Below, in pieces: positions 7,666 through 16,001 of a stretch of DNA of 34,571 nt. Position 1 is the first letter of the stretch, and the number at the start of each line of letters is the position of its first letter. Origin of the DNA: Candidatus Hodarchaeota archaeon (GTDB lineage: Archaea; Asgardarchaeota; Heimdallarchaeia; Hodarchaeales; Hodarchaeaceae); NCBI GenBank assembly GCA_016839785.1, contig JAEOTQ010000194.1, positions 1 to 34,571 on the forward strand. Reading direction: 5' to 3'. The notes under the pieces were generated by a model. That model was not told the origin of the DNA, made no database searches, and saw only the letters and a program-made list of their open reading frames with translations. The translations under genes were made by a program, and so were the position numbers.

Positions 7666-8556
7666 ATGAAGTCCACAATTAATTTTGAACAAGCAAAGAA
7701 GTATATATTGAATAACGGTAGAAAACTCGAGCAGGAGAGGTTTCGGTTTCATTTTGAGAGTGGATCATCAAACAACGTGATTCAAGAATTAGGAAAATTT
7801 CAGAATGATGATGGGGGGTTTGGAAAAGGTTTGGAATCAGATCTGAGGAGTGTTAATTCATCAGTTTTAGCGACTTGTCATGCCTTGTCAATTTGTAGGG
7901 AAATAGGCGTTAAAAAACAAACACTGATTGATATGGCTCTGAAATATTTGCTTAGTTGTTATGATTCTGATAAGAAGGTGTTTCCAATTATCACATCCAA
8001 TGTTCTTGATGTACCTCATCCATGGTGGTGGACTGAAAAGGATCTTGAGAAGAATTTCGCAGGTTTCAGAATAAATCCTACAGCAGAGGTACTTTCTCAT
8101 CTGATGTATTTTGGTAGTAGAGTACCTGAAGGGTTGGAAGAAGAGACTCTATCTCGGATTAACTCACTAGAAACAGTTGGTATTTACGGTTTGAGATGCA
8201 TAAAATATCTGATAAAGGTAGACAAACTACTTGTACAAACAAAAAATGCGATTGTTGAGAAATTAGAACCTCTAATTATCTCCAATATTAGTGGGGAAAA
8301 GTGGGATGGCGATGGTATGTATCCTCTAAATATTGTGAAATCTCCAGATGACATCTTTGCTAAAACAGTCAGTGATGAGCTCATTCAATCAAACTTGGAA
8401 TATGATATACAAAATCAGAAAGAAGATGGATCTTGGGCTCTCAACTGGTCATGGGCTGATATTGATGAACAATTGTGGTCTGAGGCAGAGAAAGAATGGA
8501 AAGCTGTTAAGACACTAGAAAAATTATTAGTATTCAAAGCATTTAATTATTTATGA
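7666..8556 (+). CDS. Prenyltransferase/squalene-cyclase-like alpha/alpha-toroid protein
   Basis: 296 residues, soluble, helical. It carries QW-like repeats of the terpenoid cyclase/protein prenyltransferase fold: FQNDDGGFGKGLESD near 46-60 and QKEDGSWALNWSW near 255-267, with a helix-rich middle containing HPWWWTE. It is only about half the length of squalene-hopene cyclases (around 630 residues) and no catalytic DXDD motif is visible, so it is more likely a binding or regulatory toroid than a cyclase. Similar short proteins occur in many bacterial and archaeal genomes without known function. The ATG at 7666 has no clear Shine-Dalgarno. Confidence 0.65.
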   Translation: MKSTINFEQAKKYILNNGRKLEQERFRFHFESGSSNNVIQELGKFQNDDGGFGKGLESDLRSVNSSVLATCHALSICREIGVKKQTLIDMALKYLLSCYDSDKKVFPIITSNVLDVPHPWWWTEKDLEKNFAGFRINPTAEVLSHLMYFGSRVPEGLEEETLSRINSLETVGIYGLRCIKYLIKVDKLLVQTKNAIVEKLEPLIISNISGEKWDGDGMYPLNIVKSPDDIFAKTVSDELIQSNLEYDIQNQKEDGSWALNWSWADIDEQLWSEAEKEWKAVKTLEKLLVFKAFNYL

Positions 8557-8656
8557 GAAAGTACATACCTACAAACTAGAAAAACTCTTAAGCAAAAAAA
8601 GGGGATTCTCTGTAACTACTCATCCGTTTTTACGATTTAAAGGCAGGAAAGCAAGT

Positions 8657-10030
8657 ATGGAGAATCAAAAAAGACTATTTAAAGATGAAGAAATTCTTGA
8701 ATGGATTACATCCCTTACAGAAGAAGATTTAGAAACAGTTCACAAAAAAAGTTTAGTTCCGTTTTATGATCAGGTCTTTGTTGAAGGAAAGGGAGTATAT
8801 CTGAAGGATCATACTGGAAAAGAATTTCTTGATTGTACGAGTCAGGCTTGGACTTCCAACATTGGTTTCGCAAATCCAGATGTAGCTTATGCGGTTTCTG
8901 AGCAAGTGAAAAGACTAACCCATGTACGTTATGGTTTCCCCACAATCCCAAGAATTAAGTTTATCCATAAACTCGCATCTATTACTCCAGAAGGAATGAC
9001 TAAGATAGCTGTGAATGCTATGGGAGGCGGAGCGGCAATAGAGGCAGCTCTGAAACTAACAATGATAAATAAACCAGGTGCCGAAACTTTTTATTCCTAT
9101 ACACGAGGCTATCATGGCAGTTCATTAGCTACGATGACTCTTGCTTCGAGATTTGCTGGTGTCACACGCTTTCGTCCATGGGGATTTGATAGGGTCTCTA
9201 AAATTCCTTTTCCATATTGTTATCGATGTCCTGTTGGTCAAGAGAATGAAAAATCATGTAAATTGGAATGTTTGGAACTAGCGAAACATCTCATTGAATA
9301 TGGATCTTTAGATAAAGTAGCTGGGATTTTAATGGAGCCCATTCAGGGCCCAGGTGGACATATTCCTGCACCAAAGCGATATATGAAAGAACTTAGAAAA
9401 TGGACTGATAAGAATAATATATTTCTAATTTGGGACGAATCTCAGCTCCTAACACGAATTGGTTATTGGTTCTCATCAGAGTACTTTGATGGTGTTAAAC
9501 CAGATATAACATGTTTAACTAAAGCCATCGGCGGTGGTTTACCGATGGGAGTTACTATTGCCCGTAAAGATCTTATTGGTTTTAACTCAGCGGAAGAACA
9601 TTCTACTTTCGGAGCTAATCCTCTAATGTTTGCATCAGGACTAGTATTCTTGAATTATGTTGAAAGAGCGAATCTGTTAGAGAACACTCGGAAACAAGGT
9701 ATGTACATTACGAAAAAATTGCAAAAATTAATGGAGGAATCGGAATATATTGGAGATGTTCGATGTCCAGGCTTAATGATTGGAATAGAACTAGTTATGG
9801 ATCGGGAAAGTAAAAAACCTGCTAATACTCTAGTGACCGACCTAATTGAAATTGCCAAGGACGAATTTGGTGTAATTTTTGGGACCTCAGCGCCTATTTC
9901 TAGTGATTCGGGTTCTTTATATCGCAATATTGTCAAAATTAAACCTCCTCTTACAATAACCCAAGAAGATTCTGATCATATCTTGGATGTATTTGAAAAA
10001 GCATTAGAAGAGGCTGTTGATTATTTATAA
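8657..10030 (+). CDS. Class III PLP-dependent aminotransferase-family protein
   Basis: 457 residues, cytosolic. PLP enzyme of the ornithine/4-aminobutyrate aminotransferase class, which also holds archaeal amino-acid racemases. Schiff-base lysine K289 in LTKAIGGGLPMG, the PLP-nitrogen Asp D260 in IWDESQ, and GYHG at 151-154 are present. The usual 'SGSEANEAA' phosphate loop reads GGGAAIEAA at 123-131. A cysteine cluster C188-x2-C191 ... C201-x3-C205 (PYCYRCPVGQ then CKLEC) is seen also in archaeal broad-specificity racemase relatives and might bind metal. AGGAAAG precedes the ATG. The FGGY kinase gene follows after 15 bp, so the two are probably co-transcribed; their common substrate is unknown. 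It could be a transaminase or an epimerase. Confidence 0.87.
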   Translation: MENQKRLFKDEEILEWITSLTEEDLETVHKKSLVPFYDQVFVEGKGVYLKDHTGKEFLDCTSQAWTSNIGFANPDVAYAVSEQVKRLTHVRYGFPTIPRIKFIHKLASITPEGMTKIAVNAMGGGAAIEAALKLTMINKPGAETFYSYTRGYHGSSLATMTLASRFAGVTRFRPWGFDRVSKIPFPYCYRCPVGQENEKSCKLECLELAKHLIEYGSLDKVAGILMEPIQGPGGHIPAPKRYMKELRKWTDKNNIFLIWDESQLLTRIGYWFSSEYFDGVKPDITCLTKAIGGGLPMGVTIARKDLIGFNSAEEHSTFGANPLMFASGLVFLNYVERANLLENTRKQGMYITKKLQKLMEESEYIGDVRCPGLMIGIELVMDRESKKPANTLVTDLIEIAKDEFGVIFGTSAPISSDSGSLYRNIVKIKPPLTITQEDSDHILDVFEKALEEAVDYL

Positions 10031-10045
10031 GTACGATGTGATTTA

Positions 10046-11644
10046 ATGGTTGTAAAGAAATTTCTTGCGTATGATCTCGGAACAACAAGTACGAAAGCAG
10101 TATTGATATCAAATGAAATTGAGTTCATTAACTCCTCGGTCATGGATTATCGAACTATATATCCTAAAGCTGGTTATGCAGAGCATAATCCTGAAGACTG
10201 GTGGAGAACTTTAACTCACACTACGCGCGAATTAATGAAGAAAACAAATACAAATCCTTCTGAAATAAATGCAATAACATTTAGTTCACAGATGCAAGGT
10301 TGTCTTCCTGTAGATAAATCTGGTACACCATTAATGAATTGTATGATTTGGTTGGATGGCCGAGGGGCGGAAATGATGTCCAAACTCTGGCCATGGCCAA
10401 GAATAATGGGTTACAATCCCTATCGCCTTTTTCGTAAGTTTTTGAAAATTACAGGAGGATCTCCCGGGTTAGCAGGGAAAGATGTTATTCCTAAAATTCT
10501 ATGGCTACAAAAGAATCATCCTGATCTTCTACAAAAAACTTTCAAGTTTTTAGATGTAAAAGATTATGTCATATATTTACTTACAGGAGTAATGGCCACC
10601 TCAACTGATCTTGCATATATTTGGTGGTTAATGGATTCACGGAAAGAAGGAGGCAAACCAAAGAATGAATGGTCACGATCCTTGTGTAGAACATTCAAGA
10701 TAGATATGGAAAAACTCCCTGAGCTTCGAAAGCCTACAGATATTATTGGTTCGTTGTCAGAAAAGGCCGCGCTAGAGTTAGGACTTGTGAAAGGTATCCC
10801 TGTCGTAAATGGTGCTGGTGATATGACTACAGCGGCCATTGGTTCAGGCGCAGTTTTAGATGGTGAACTTCACTGCCAAATTGGGACATCTGGCTGGGTA
10901 GCAGGTCATGTGTCAGAAAGAAAAGTAGATATTAGTCATTATACTGGATGTACAGGCTCTGCCTTTGCAGACCAATTTTATTTAGTGACAGGACATCAAG
11001 AAATCGCTGGTTCAGCTCTTGAATGGGCCAAAAACAATATTCTCTATTTCAAAGATGAACTACAAACGAAAGAAAAAAAGGACATCTATGAAATATTTGA
11101 CGAACTAGTATCAGATTGTCCACCAGGTGCAAAAGCAGCTGGAGGTACACATCTAATGTTCATGCCTTGGCTTTACGGGGAAAGATGTCCATTAGATGAT
11201 GATAATGTCCGAGGAGGACTGATTAATCTTTCTCTAGACCATGATAGACGTCATTTACTTCGTGCAGTATTTGAAGGGGTAGCATTCAATGCACGGTGGG
11301 CACTTCATACTGTAGAAAATCTCTATTCTCCCGTCGAGTGGCTTTCTATTATTGGAGGGGGGGCCAAATCTGAGGTTTGGTGCCAAATATATGCTGATAT
11401 TCTGAATAGAACGATTAAACGTGTTAAAAATCCGCAGGAAGCAGGAGCATTAGGTTCAGCTTTAATAGCTAAAATGGCTTTGGGAGAGATACAAGATTTA
11501 AATGAAGTGAAGCAGTGCTGTCACTACGATAAAGAATTTACTCCTAATCCAGATAACCGTAAGCTGTATGATGACCTTTTCGAAGAATTCAAGAATCTAT
11601 ACAAGCAAAACAAGAAATGGTTCAAACGAATGAATAGTAAGTAA
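10046..11644 (+). CDS. FGGY-family carbohydrate kinase (xylulokinase-like)
   Basis: ATP-dependent sugar kinase, 532 residues, two ribonuclease-H-like domains. The N-terminal phosphate motif DLGTTSTK lies at 10-17, the catalytic base is D259 in NGAGDMTTAAIGSGA, and the ATP-binding IIGGGAKSEVWCQ at 435-447 is followed by EAGALGSAL. The SQMQGCLPVD segment near 81-90 matches the sugar-binding start of xylulokinase and gluconokinase relatives. It lies just downstream of the aminotransferase and probably in the same transcript. Xylulose, gluconate, erythritol and branched sugars are all possible; sequence alone does not decide. A RuBisCO-like protein 9 kb away might act on a phosphorylated sugar but nothing links them directly. 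Confidence 0.88.
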   Translation: MVVKKFLAYDLGTTSTKAVLISNEIEFINSSVMDYRTIYPKAGYAEHNPEDWWRTLTHTTRELMKKTNTNPSEINAITFSSQMQGCLPVDKSGTPLMNCMIWLDGRGAEMMSKLWPWPRIMGYNPYRLFRKFLKITGGSPGLAGKDVIPKILWLQKNHPDLLQKTFKFLDVKDYVIYLLTGVMATSTDLAYIWWLMDSRKEGGKPKNEWSRSLCRTFKIDMEKLPELRKPTDIIGSLSEKAALELGLVKGIPVVNGAGDMTTAAIGSGAVLDGELHCQIGTSGWVAGHVSERKVDISHYTGCTGSAFADQFYLVTGHQEIAGSALEWAKNNILYFKDELQTKEKKDIYEIFDELVSDCPPGAKAAGGTHLMFMPWLYGERCPLDDDNVRGGLINLSLDHDRRHLLRAVFEGVAFNARWALHTVENLYSPVEWLSIIGGGAKSEVWCQIYADILNRTIKRVKNPQEAGALGSALIAKMALGEIQDLNEVKQCCHYDKEFTPNPDNRKLYDDLFEEFKNLYKQNKKWFKRMNSK

Positions 11645-11651
11645 TTTAGAA

Positions 11652-12683
11652 TTAATTTGAGGATATTTTTAGGGTACGAAAATCGTCAGGATATTTCAAC
11701 TTCAGATAAATTTGAATTTCTGTCTCATCAATTGTTTCTAAGGCTGTTTCCTCATCAACTGACGACCTTTGTATTCTTGTCCAGTTAAGTAGATCTTTTC
11801 CTATTTTTAAACTTTTACGCATTGAATCTGATTCATCAACAATAAGAATCACTGAAAAATCTGAATCTTCGACTCGAACCAGTTTATAATTTTCATCTAA
11901 TTCTGAAGCTCCCGTTCGTTTCATGAGAATTTCTCTAACACCTGCTCCTAAAGAGGCTTGAGCGAAGGTATTTACTGCAGTAAACATACTAGTGAGCATG
12001 GAAGGATCGTAGGTAACTTCCTCCTCTTTAGCACTAGTACCAACCAGTAATCCAGACTCCGTTTTATAAATACACACGTTATGTATATTAATTTGTGGTA
12101 GTATTACTTCTCCTGTTAAAGTTTCGATTAACCAATCAAACGCTTGATAGAAATTCACACCTGACTTTGCAGACATATGAAAAATGTTAACAGCTCTGAA
12201 CTGGCCTTTTTGTTGAATTTCGTATAAATCAAAATGCTGTAAAAGCAAAACATAAGGATCTACACCAGAAAGGTCAGCTTTATTTGCTGCAAGTAGTAAG
12301 ATCCCATTCGGTTTGATATTGGGAAGCGCGTTAAACAGCGCTGCTTTACTTTCTTTAAATGATTCTGGATTTGAGCAATCAACTACGAAGACAACTGCTG
12401 TTGCAATCCGGAGATAATCTTCCCAAATCATATGAAAGGACTCTTGGCCTCCTAAATCAAAGGCCTGGAAATTTATATCTCGGTACTCAAACTGATCAAC
12501 ATTTAATCCCATTGTTCTGACTGAATTTCCGTGAAATTCTCCTGTTCGTAATCTTTGTAGAATAGTGGTCTTACCTGCAAATCCTAGACCAATAAATGTA
12601 ATTAACTTTTCCGCTATTGGTTCTTTAAAATCAATATCCTTAGTCTTCCCTCTTCGTCGGAATAGGCGCTTTAATAAGGACAT
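11652..12683 (-). CDS. Arf-family small GTPase with C-terminal longin/roadblock-like domain
   Basis: 343 residues. An N-terminal basic patch KRLFRRRGK, then a complete Arf/Ras-type G domain: G1 GLGFAGKTT (32-40), switch I Thr in RTMGLN (57), G3 DLGGQE (76-81), G4 NKAD (134-137), G5 SAK (171-173). DLGGQ and the TMGLN switch point to Arf/SRbeta. There is no N-terminal Gly for myristoylation. After the G domain, residues about 198-305 form an alpha/beta domain with a YKTESGLLVG strand turn, a helix MLTSMFTAVNTFAQ and a strand SVILIVDES, the layout of longin/roadblock folds. I chose the ATG at 12681-12683 rather than that at 12743 because GGAG (12691-12694) lies 7 nt upstream. Ends 8 nt from the convergent kinase gene and diverges from a longin-like gene, which suggests joint function. 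Confidence 0.85.
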   Translation of the reverse strand: MSLLKRLFRRRGKTKDIDFKEPIAEKLITFIGLGFAGKTTILQRLRTGEFHGNSVRTMGLNVDQFEYRDINFQAFDLGGQESFHMIWEDYLRIATAVVFVVDCSNPESFKESKAALFNALPNIKPNGILLLAANKADLSGVDPYVLLLQHFDLYEIQQKGQFRAVNIFHMSAKSGVNFYQAFDWLIETLTGEVILPQINIHNVCIYKTESGLLVGTSAKEEEVTYDPSMLTSMFTAVNTFAQASLGAGVREILMKRTGASELDENYKLVRVEDSDFSVILIVDESDSMRKSLKIGKDLLNWTRIQRSSVDEETALETIDETEIQIYLKLKYPDDFRTLKISSN

Positions 12684-13035
12684 AGAAACACTCCAAAGAT
12701 CAGAACAGGAGAAAAAGGTTTTCTTTGAGTAACTAAAACACACATTTTAGATAAAGGTAGCTAGTCAAACCATCCGGAATCCAAAAATCGTTGTAAGATA
12801 TTTTTTGACGATATCATTATGAACTATTAGTCTGGGATATTCAATATTTCGTTCATTTTAGAATCACAAGGTGTTTCAATATCAGCTGGGAGTCCATGAC
12901 TTCAGAGTACCCTCTTAAAAGGGGCCTTTTCCTTACTTTTTTAAAGCTTCAATGCTATTAAGTATTTAAACGAAATTAAGGATTTTCAATTGTTAAAGTG
13001 ATCAAAAATCTAGTAGCAAAAGGATTGAATCCAGT
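12684..13035. other. Intergenic region between divergent GTPase and longin genes
   Basis: About 350 bp without a convincing gene. It holds the GGAG Shine-Dalgarno of the GTPase at 12691-12694 (minus strand), a weak hairpin CCCTC...GGGG near 12910-12924, and an A/T block TATTTAAA at 12963-12970 that could be a TATA box for the longin gene. An in-frame minus-strand extension of the GTPase to 12743 exists but looks like 5' untranslated sequence. Confidence 0.45.
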
Positions 13036-13575
13036 ATGAGTACCTCAGAGGATTATCAAGGTATTTTAGTTTATAGTGAGTTTGATGGTAAAGTTGGACC
13101 AGTTGTTCGCGCACATTACCCTGAAAATCTTTATCCTGATGAGCTGAAACTTCTCGCATCAATGAGCATGCCCAATGTTGGCCAACAAACTAATCTTGAT
13201 ATCGCAGAATCCACGGGATTTCATGTCTTTCAAATCTCTGAATCGAAAATTGTGTGCAGCTACTATAAGTTCCTCCGAGGAAATATCAAAACATTAACTG
13301 GAGCTTCACTAGTATCGATCTCCTTTGTAACTGAACGTCTTATAAATCCTTTCAGATTTAAACCCTTCTTAGAACTAGTATTAACTCCGATGTTTCGAGT
13401 TGTGGTCGATTCAAAAGTCCTTCGTCAGATTGTTGATGCAGTTACTTCTACAGGTATGATTGACAAAGAAATCACGGCAAGAGGACCATCAGTTCGCGTG
13501 AAAGCACGAATTATCCAGGATACAGAATTGCCAATGTTTTATTACGAGTTAGAAAAGGATCTTGGTAAGATTTAG
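13036..13575 (+). CDS. Longin-like protein resembling the NPRL2/Avl9 N-terminal longin domain
   Basis: 179 residues, no signal peptide or membrane span. It opens with a strand GILVYSEFDGKVGPVV followed by AHYPENLYPDEL and a strand FHVFQISESKIVCSYYKF. This 'YSEF-x-GPxxxxxxPE' arrangement is like the start of eukaryotic NPRL2 and DENN-type longin domains, where the strand-turn 'F-E-F...GP' begins the fold. The second half (residues 95-170) is alpha/beta and not recognised. Divergent from the Arf-like GTPase gene, which supports a role with that GTPase, perhaps as regulator or scaffold. Its stop overlaps by 4 bp (TTAG) the stop of the MFS gene on the other strand. The longin assignment is from by-eye pattern only. 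Confidence 0.6.
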   Translation: MSTSEDYQGILVYSEFDGKVGPVVRAHYPENLYPDELKLLASMSMPNVGQQTNLDIAESTGFHVFQISESKIVCSYYKFLRGNIKTLTGASLVSISFVTERLINPFRFKPFLELVLTPMFRVVVDSKVLRQIVDAVTSTGMIDKEITARGPSVRVKARIIQDTELPMFYYELEKDLGKI

Positions 13576-14846
13576 TTTTTTTCTGGCTGTATACTACGTT
13601 TGTAAGTTTCTTTAAATATTAAGATAAAAACTAAGCACAGTAGTGCCACTAACCCGAGAAATAAGAAGCTAGTGCCAAAATTATATATATCAGCTAGATA
13701 ACCAAAAACAGTTGGGGCAATTGCACCAGTTAATGTGGCCCCTGAGAAGAGTATACCAAATGCAGACCCCATATCTTTGGGGGAAATTTCACTCATAATT
13801 GTTGGCAAAATTGCGGCACCTAGAAAGAAGAAGAAAGCGAGCACGAGATATACTCCTAAAACAAGGAATGTAAGAGTGTATGGAATTAGGGCTAAAACAA
13901 GTAACAAAACAGTAGCCACTCCATTTGATAATAACATAGAATTAATTCTGAAACTTATCCGAAGATCCCGGGATGCTCCTTTTGAAATACGCCAATTGTT
14001 CACTTGCCCCATTAAAAATGTAGCTGAGGCACCTATGCCGAGTATGATGGCGGTGAGTATTGAAGATTCGATTCTGGTGAACGAAAAAGCATCAGAAAAT
14101 ACAATGGTCGTAAAATAAGAAATGCATCTAAATACTGGAGCACGTGCAGCCGAAATCAGGACTATAAGGAATGTAAGGAGGGCTACATTCCTTTTTAGTT
14201 CCCCCTCTTTCTTAATTTCATTATTCTTGGTATTCATTAAACTATTATGCAATTCAGGAGAATTAGGAAAGAAAATCCATAATAAAAGGCCCGTGACTAG
14301 TTGTATCCCTGCAAACAATAAAAAAGCTGTTCTCCAATTCGTTAAAACTGCAAAAAACATTGCAAGGAGGGGTGTAGTTGCACTTCCTGAATTTCCGAAA
14401 ACAGAATTAATTCCCATATTTCGGTCTTGGTTCTTCATATTATTCAGAAAGGCAAAGGCGACGGGATGATATGTCGATAATGATATTCCTAGTACTATAG
14501 TTGCCAGTGCAAGATCGGTAAATGTCATTGCAAAGGACATCAGCACACTAAAAATCCCTAAACCTATAATACCGATCCAAATAAGGTGTTTCTTTGAGTA
14601 TGGATACTTATCTCCAATCCGACCGACTCCTGCTGAGAGTATCACCAATAATAGCATAGGAATTGATCCAAGTAGACCTTCCTCAGTATGAGTTAACGGG
14701 ATATCTGTTTGGAGATAAATTAGGAGCGCAGCAGTAAGATAGTTGCCTATATGGTTGCAGAAATGACCTAGTCCAGTCCACAAAAGAATCTTATTTTCTA
14801 AATTCAAGGAATAATGCACCAAGCGTGAAAAAAAATTTATGTTCAA
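13572..14846 (-). CDS. MFS transporter, 12 TM
   Basis: 424 residues with about 12 hydrophobic segments in two halves separated by a charged loop (around 205-220, NTKNNEIKKEGELK). The MFS signature between TM2 and TM3 reads GRIGDKYPYSKKH (roughly 75-87), and TM4 carries STYHPVAFAFLNN, similar to fosmidomycin-resistance (FSR/SLC) type MFS proteins. Inner (sole) membrane exporter or importer of a small molecule; the substrate is not predictable. Next upstream on the same strand is the DNA methyltransferase gene 25 bp away, which may be only chance clustering. The 3' end overlaps the longin gene stop tail to tail. Confidence 0.88.
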   Translation of the reverse strand: MNINFFSRLVHYSLNLENKILLWTGLGHFCNHIGNYLTAALLIYLQTDIPLTHTEEGLLGSIPMLLLVILSAGVGRIGDKYPYSKKHLIWIGIIGLGIFSVLMSFAMTFTDLALATIVLGISLSTYHPVAFAFLNNMKNQDRNMGINSVFGNSGSATTPLLAMFFAVLTNWRTAFLLFAGIQLVTGLLLWIFFPNSPELHNSLMNTKNNEIKKEGELKRNVALLTFLIVLISAARAPVFRCISYFTTIVFSDAFSFTRIESSILTAIILGIGASATFLMGQVNNWRISKGASRDLRISFRINSMLLSNGVATVLLLVLALIPYTLTFLVLGVYLVLAFFFFLGAAILPTIMSEISPKDMGSAFGILFSGATLTGAIAPTVFGYLADIYNFGTSFLFLGLVALLCLVFILIFKETYKRSIQPEKN

Positions 14847-14871
14847 AAATCCCTCATCGAGCTATTTAGAA

Positions 14872-15954
14872 TCACTTGTCTGGTTTATCGAAAAACTCTG
14901 TAAGTTCCATCCTTTTGTCTCCATGATCACTTTTCTCAATCTGGGTGTAGTAATAAGTCAAATAATCAGTAAATAATGTCGTGTCTTGTCTTAAATTATC
15001 AAGTACATCCTGAGCAATCCTTATTTCATTAAATTCTTTCTTGGTAAAGGAAAATATCTTGTGATCCAATAAATCAGCAAAAGTTATCATATGTGATAAT
15101 TCTACATACTTTCGAATCGTTTGTTCAAGATGGGGTAATAAATTAACTGGTGGAGGGAAAAATTGATGTTCAGATATTCGTTGCTGGATTACTTCCCTAC
15201 GTGGAAATTTCTCATAACCAACACCTTTAATATTCAAGATTCTTGCAGCTGCAAGAGTACTACCTGTTCCAGCAAATGGATCAAGAATACTTGTTGCTCC
15301 CGTTAATTTTATACACCTATAAGGAAGCTCGATTGGGAATGGTGCTTCATGACCTTTTTTGATTGTGCTTCCTGTGGTTCGAGAGTAAGGAATAAACCAA
15401 ACATTTCCTGCATCCCGAAGATCTGACTTTGCATATCGTCCAATGTTAGATTTATCAGCATAAGGAATTCCAATTGCTTGTGGATTCATCTGATAGTTTT
15501 TCTGATCCTTTACAAAGACAAAGATGTACTCAAAAATATTATTTAAACGTCTACTTCGGCCAGAAGGAGTATAGTGACCTCTTCCTAGGAATGATTTTAA
15601 CCAGATAATCGTCTGAAGACGAATAAACCCTGATCGAGTTACTAATTCCGCTACTTTGTTTGAAAATCCTTGATTACTTGCTGAATCACCAGTATTTAAG
15701 AAAAACATCCCTTTAGAGGAAAGAACTCTAAAACATTCGGACCAAACTTGAAGCAGTAAAGCTTCGTATTCTGATTCAGATTTTTGATCATCATAAACGT
15801 TTCCCTTGTCATCTGAGTATATTTTACTTCGATTATACGGAGGTGAAGTTACTATTAGATCAATAGATGAATCCTTGAGTTCTTTCATGTCCTCAGAGCT
15901 TTTATAATATATAATTTGAGCTCCATATTTGTCAAAATTAGGGTCGGAATTCAT
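14872..15954 (-). CDS. DNA methyltransferase, beta class (amino-MTase, probably N4-cytosine or N6-adenine)
   Basis: 360 residues. Catalytic motif IV TSPPYN at 36-41 comes before the SAM-binding motif I LDPFAGTGS at 224-232, the order of beta-class amino methyltransferases. SPPY rather than DPPY is more often seen in N4-cytosine enzymes, but the base cannot be settled. The C-terminal 100 residues are helical and unassigned. No restriction endonuclease, specificity subunit or Vsr gene is seen next to it, so it appears to be an orphan methylase, as used for regulation or replication marking in several archaea. No Shine-Dalgarno; the start is the first ATG. Confidence 0.9.
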   Translation of the reverse strand: MNSDPNFDKYGAQIIYYKSSEDMKELKDSSIDLIVTSPPYNRSKIYSDDKGNVYDDQKSESEYEALLLQVWSECFRVLSSKGMFFLNTGDSASNQGFSNKVAELVTRSGFIRLQTIIWLKSFLGRGHYTPSGRSRRLNNIFEYIFVFVKDQKNYQMNPQAIGIPYADKSNIGRYAKSDLRDAGNVWFIPYSRTTGSTIKKGHEAPFPIELPYRCIKLTGATSILDPFAGTGSTLAAARILNIKGVGYEKFPRREVIQQRISEHQFFPPPVNLLPHLEQTIRKYVELSHMITFADLLDHKIFSFTKKEFNEIRIAQDVLDNLRQDTTLFTDYLTYYYTQIEKSDHGDKRMELTEFFDKPDK

Positions 15955-16001
15955 TAGATCGCCAATTTACTAATAAAAAGGAGAATGAAGAAGATGATTG
16001 C

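Noticed and set aside
1..11644. Apiose/apionate catabolic cluster built on the RuBisCO-like protein and the FGGY kinase
   Set aside because: The genes are 9 kb apart, not co-oriented in one operon with typical partners, and the kinases of the described apionate routes are, as far as I recall, of another family (DUF1537).
12684..12743. Longer start of the Arf-like GTPase
   Set aside because: The extra 20 residues are Ser/Phe/Cys-rich and unlike Arf N-termini, while a GGAG motif sits 7 nt before the internal ATG at 12681-12683.
13735..14469. Plus-strand open frames opposite the MFS gene
   Set aside because: The minus-strand reading gives a full 12-TM MFS protein; the plus-strand products are compositionally odd and start inside it.
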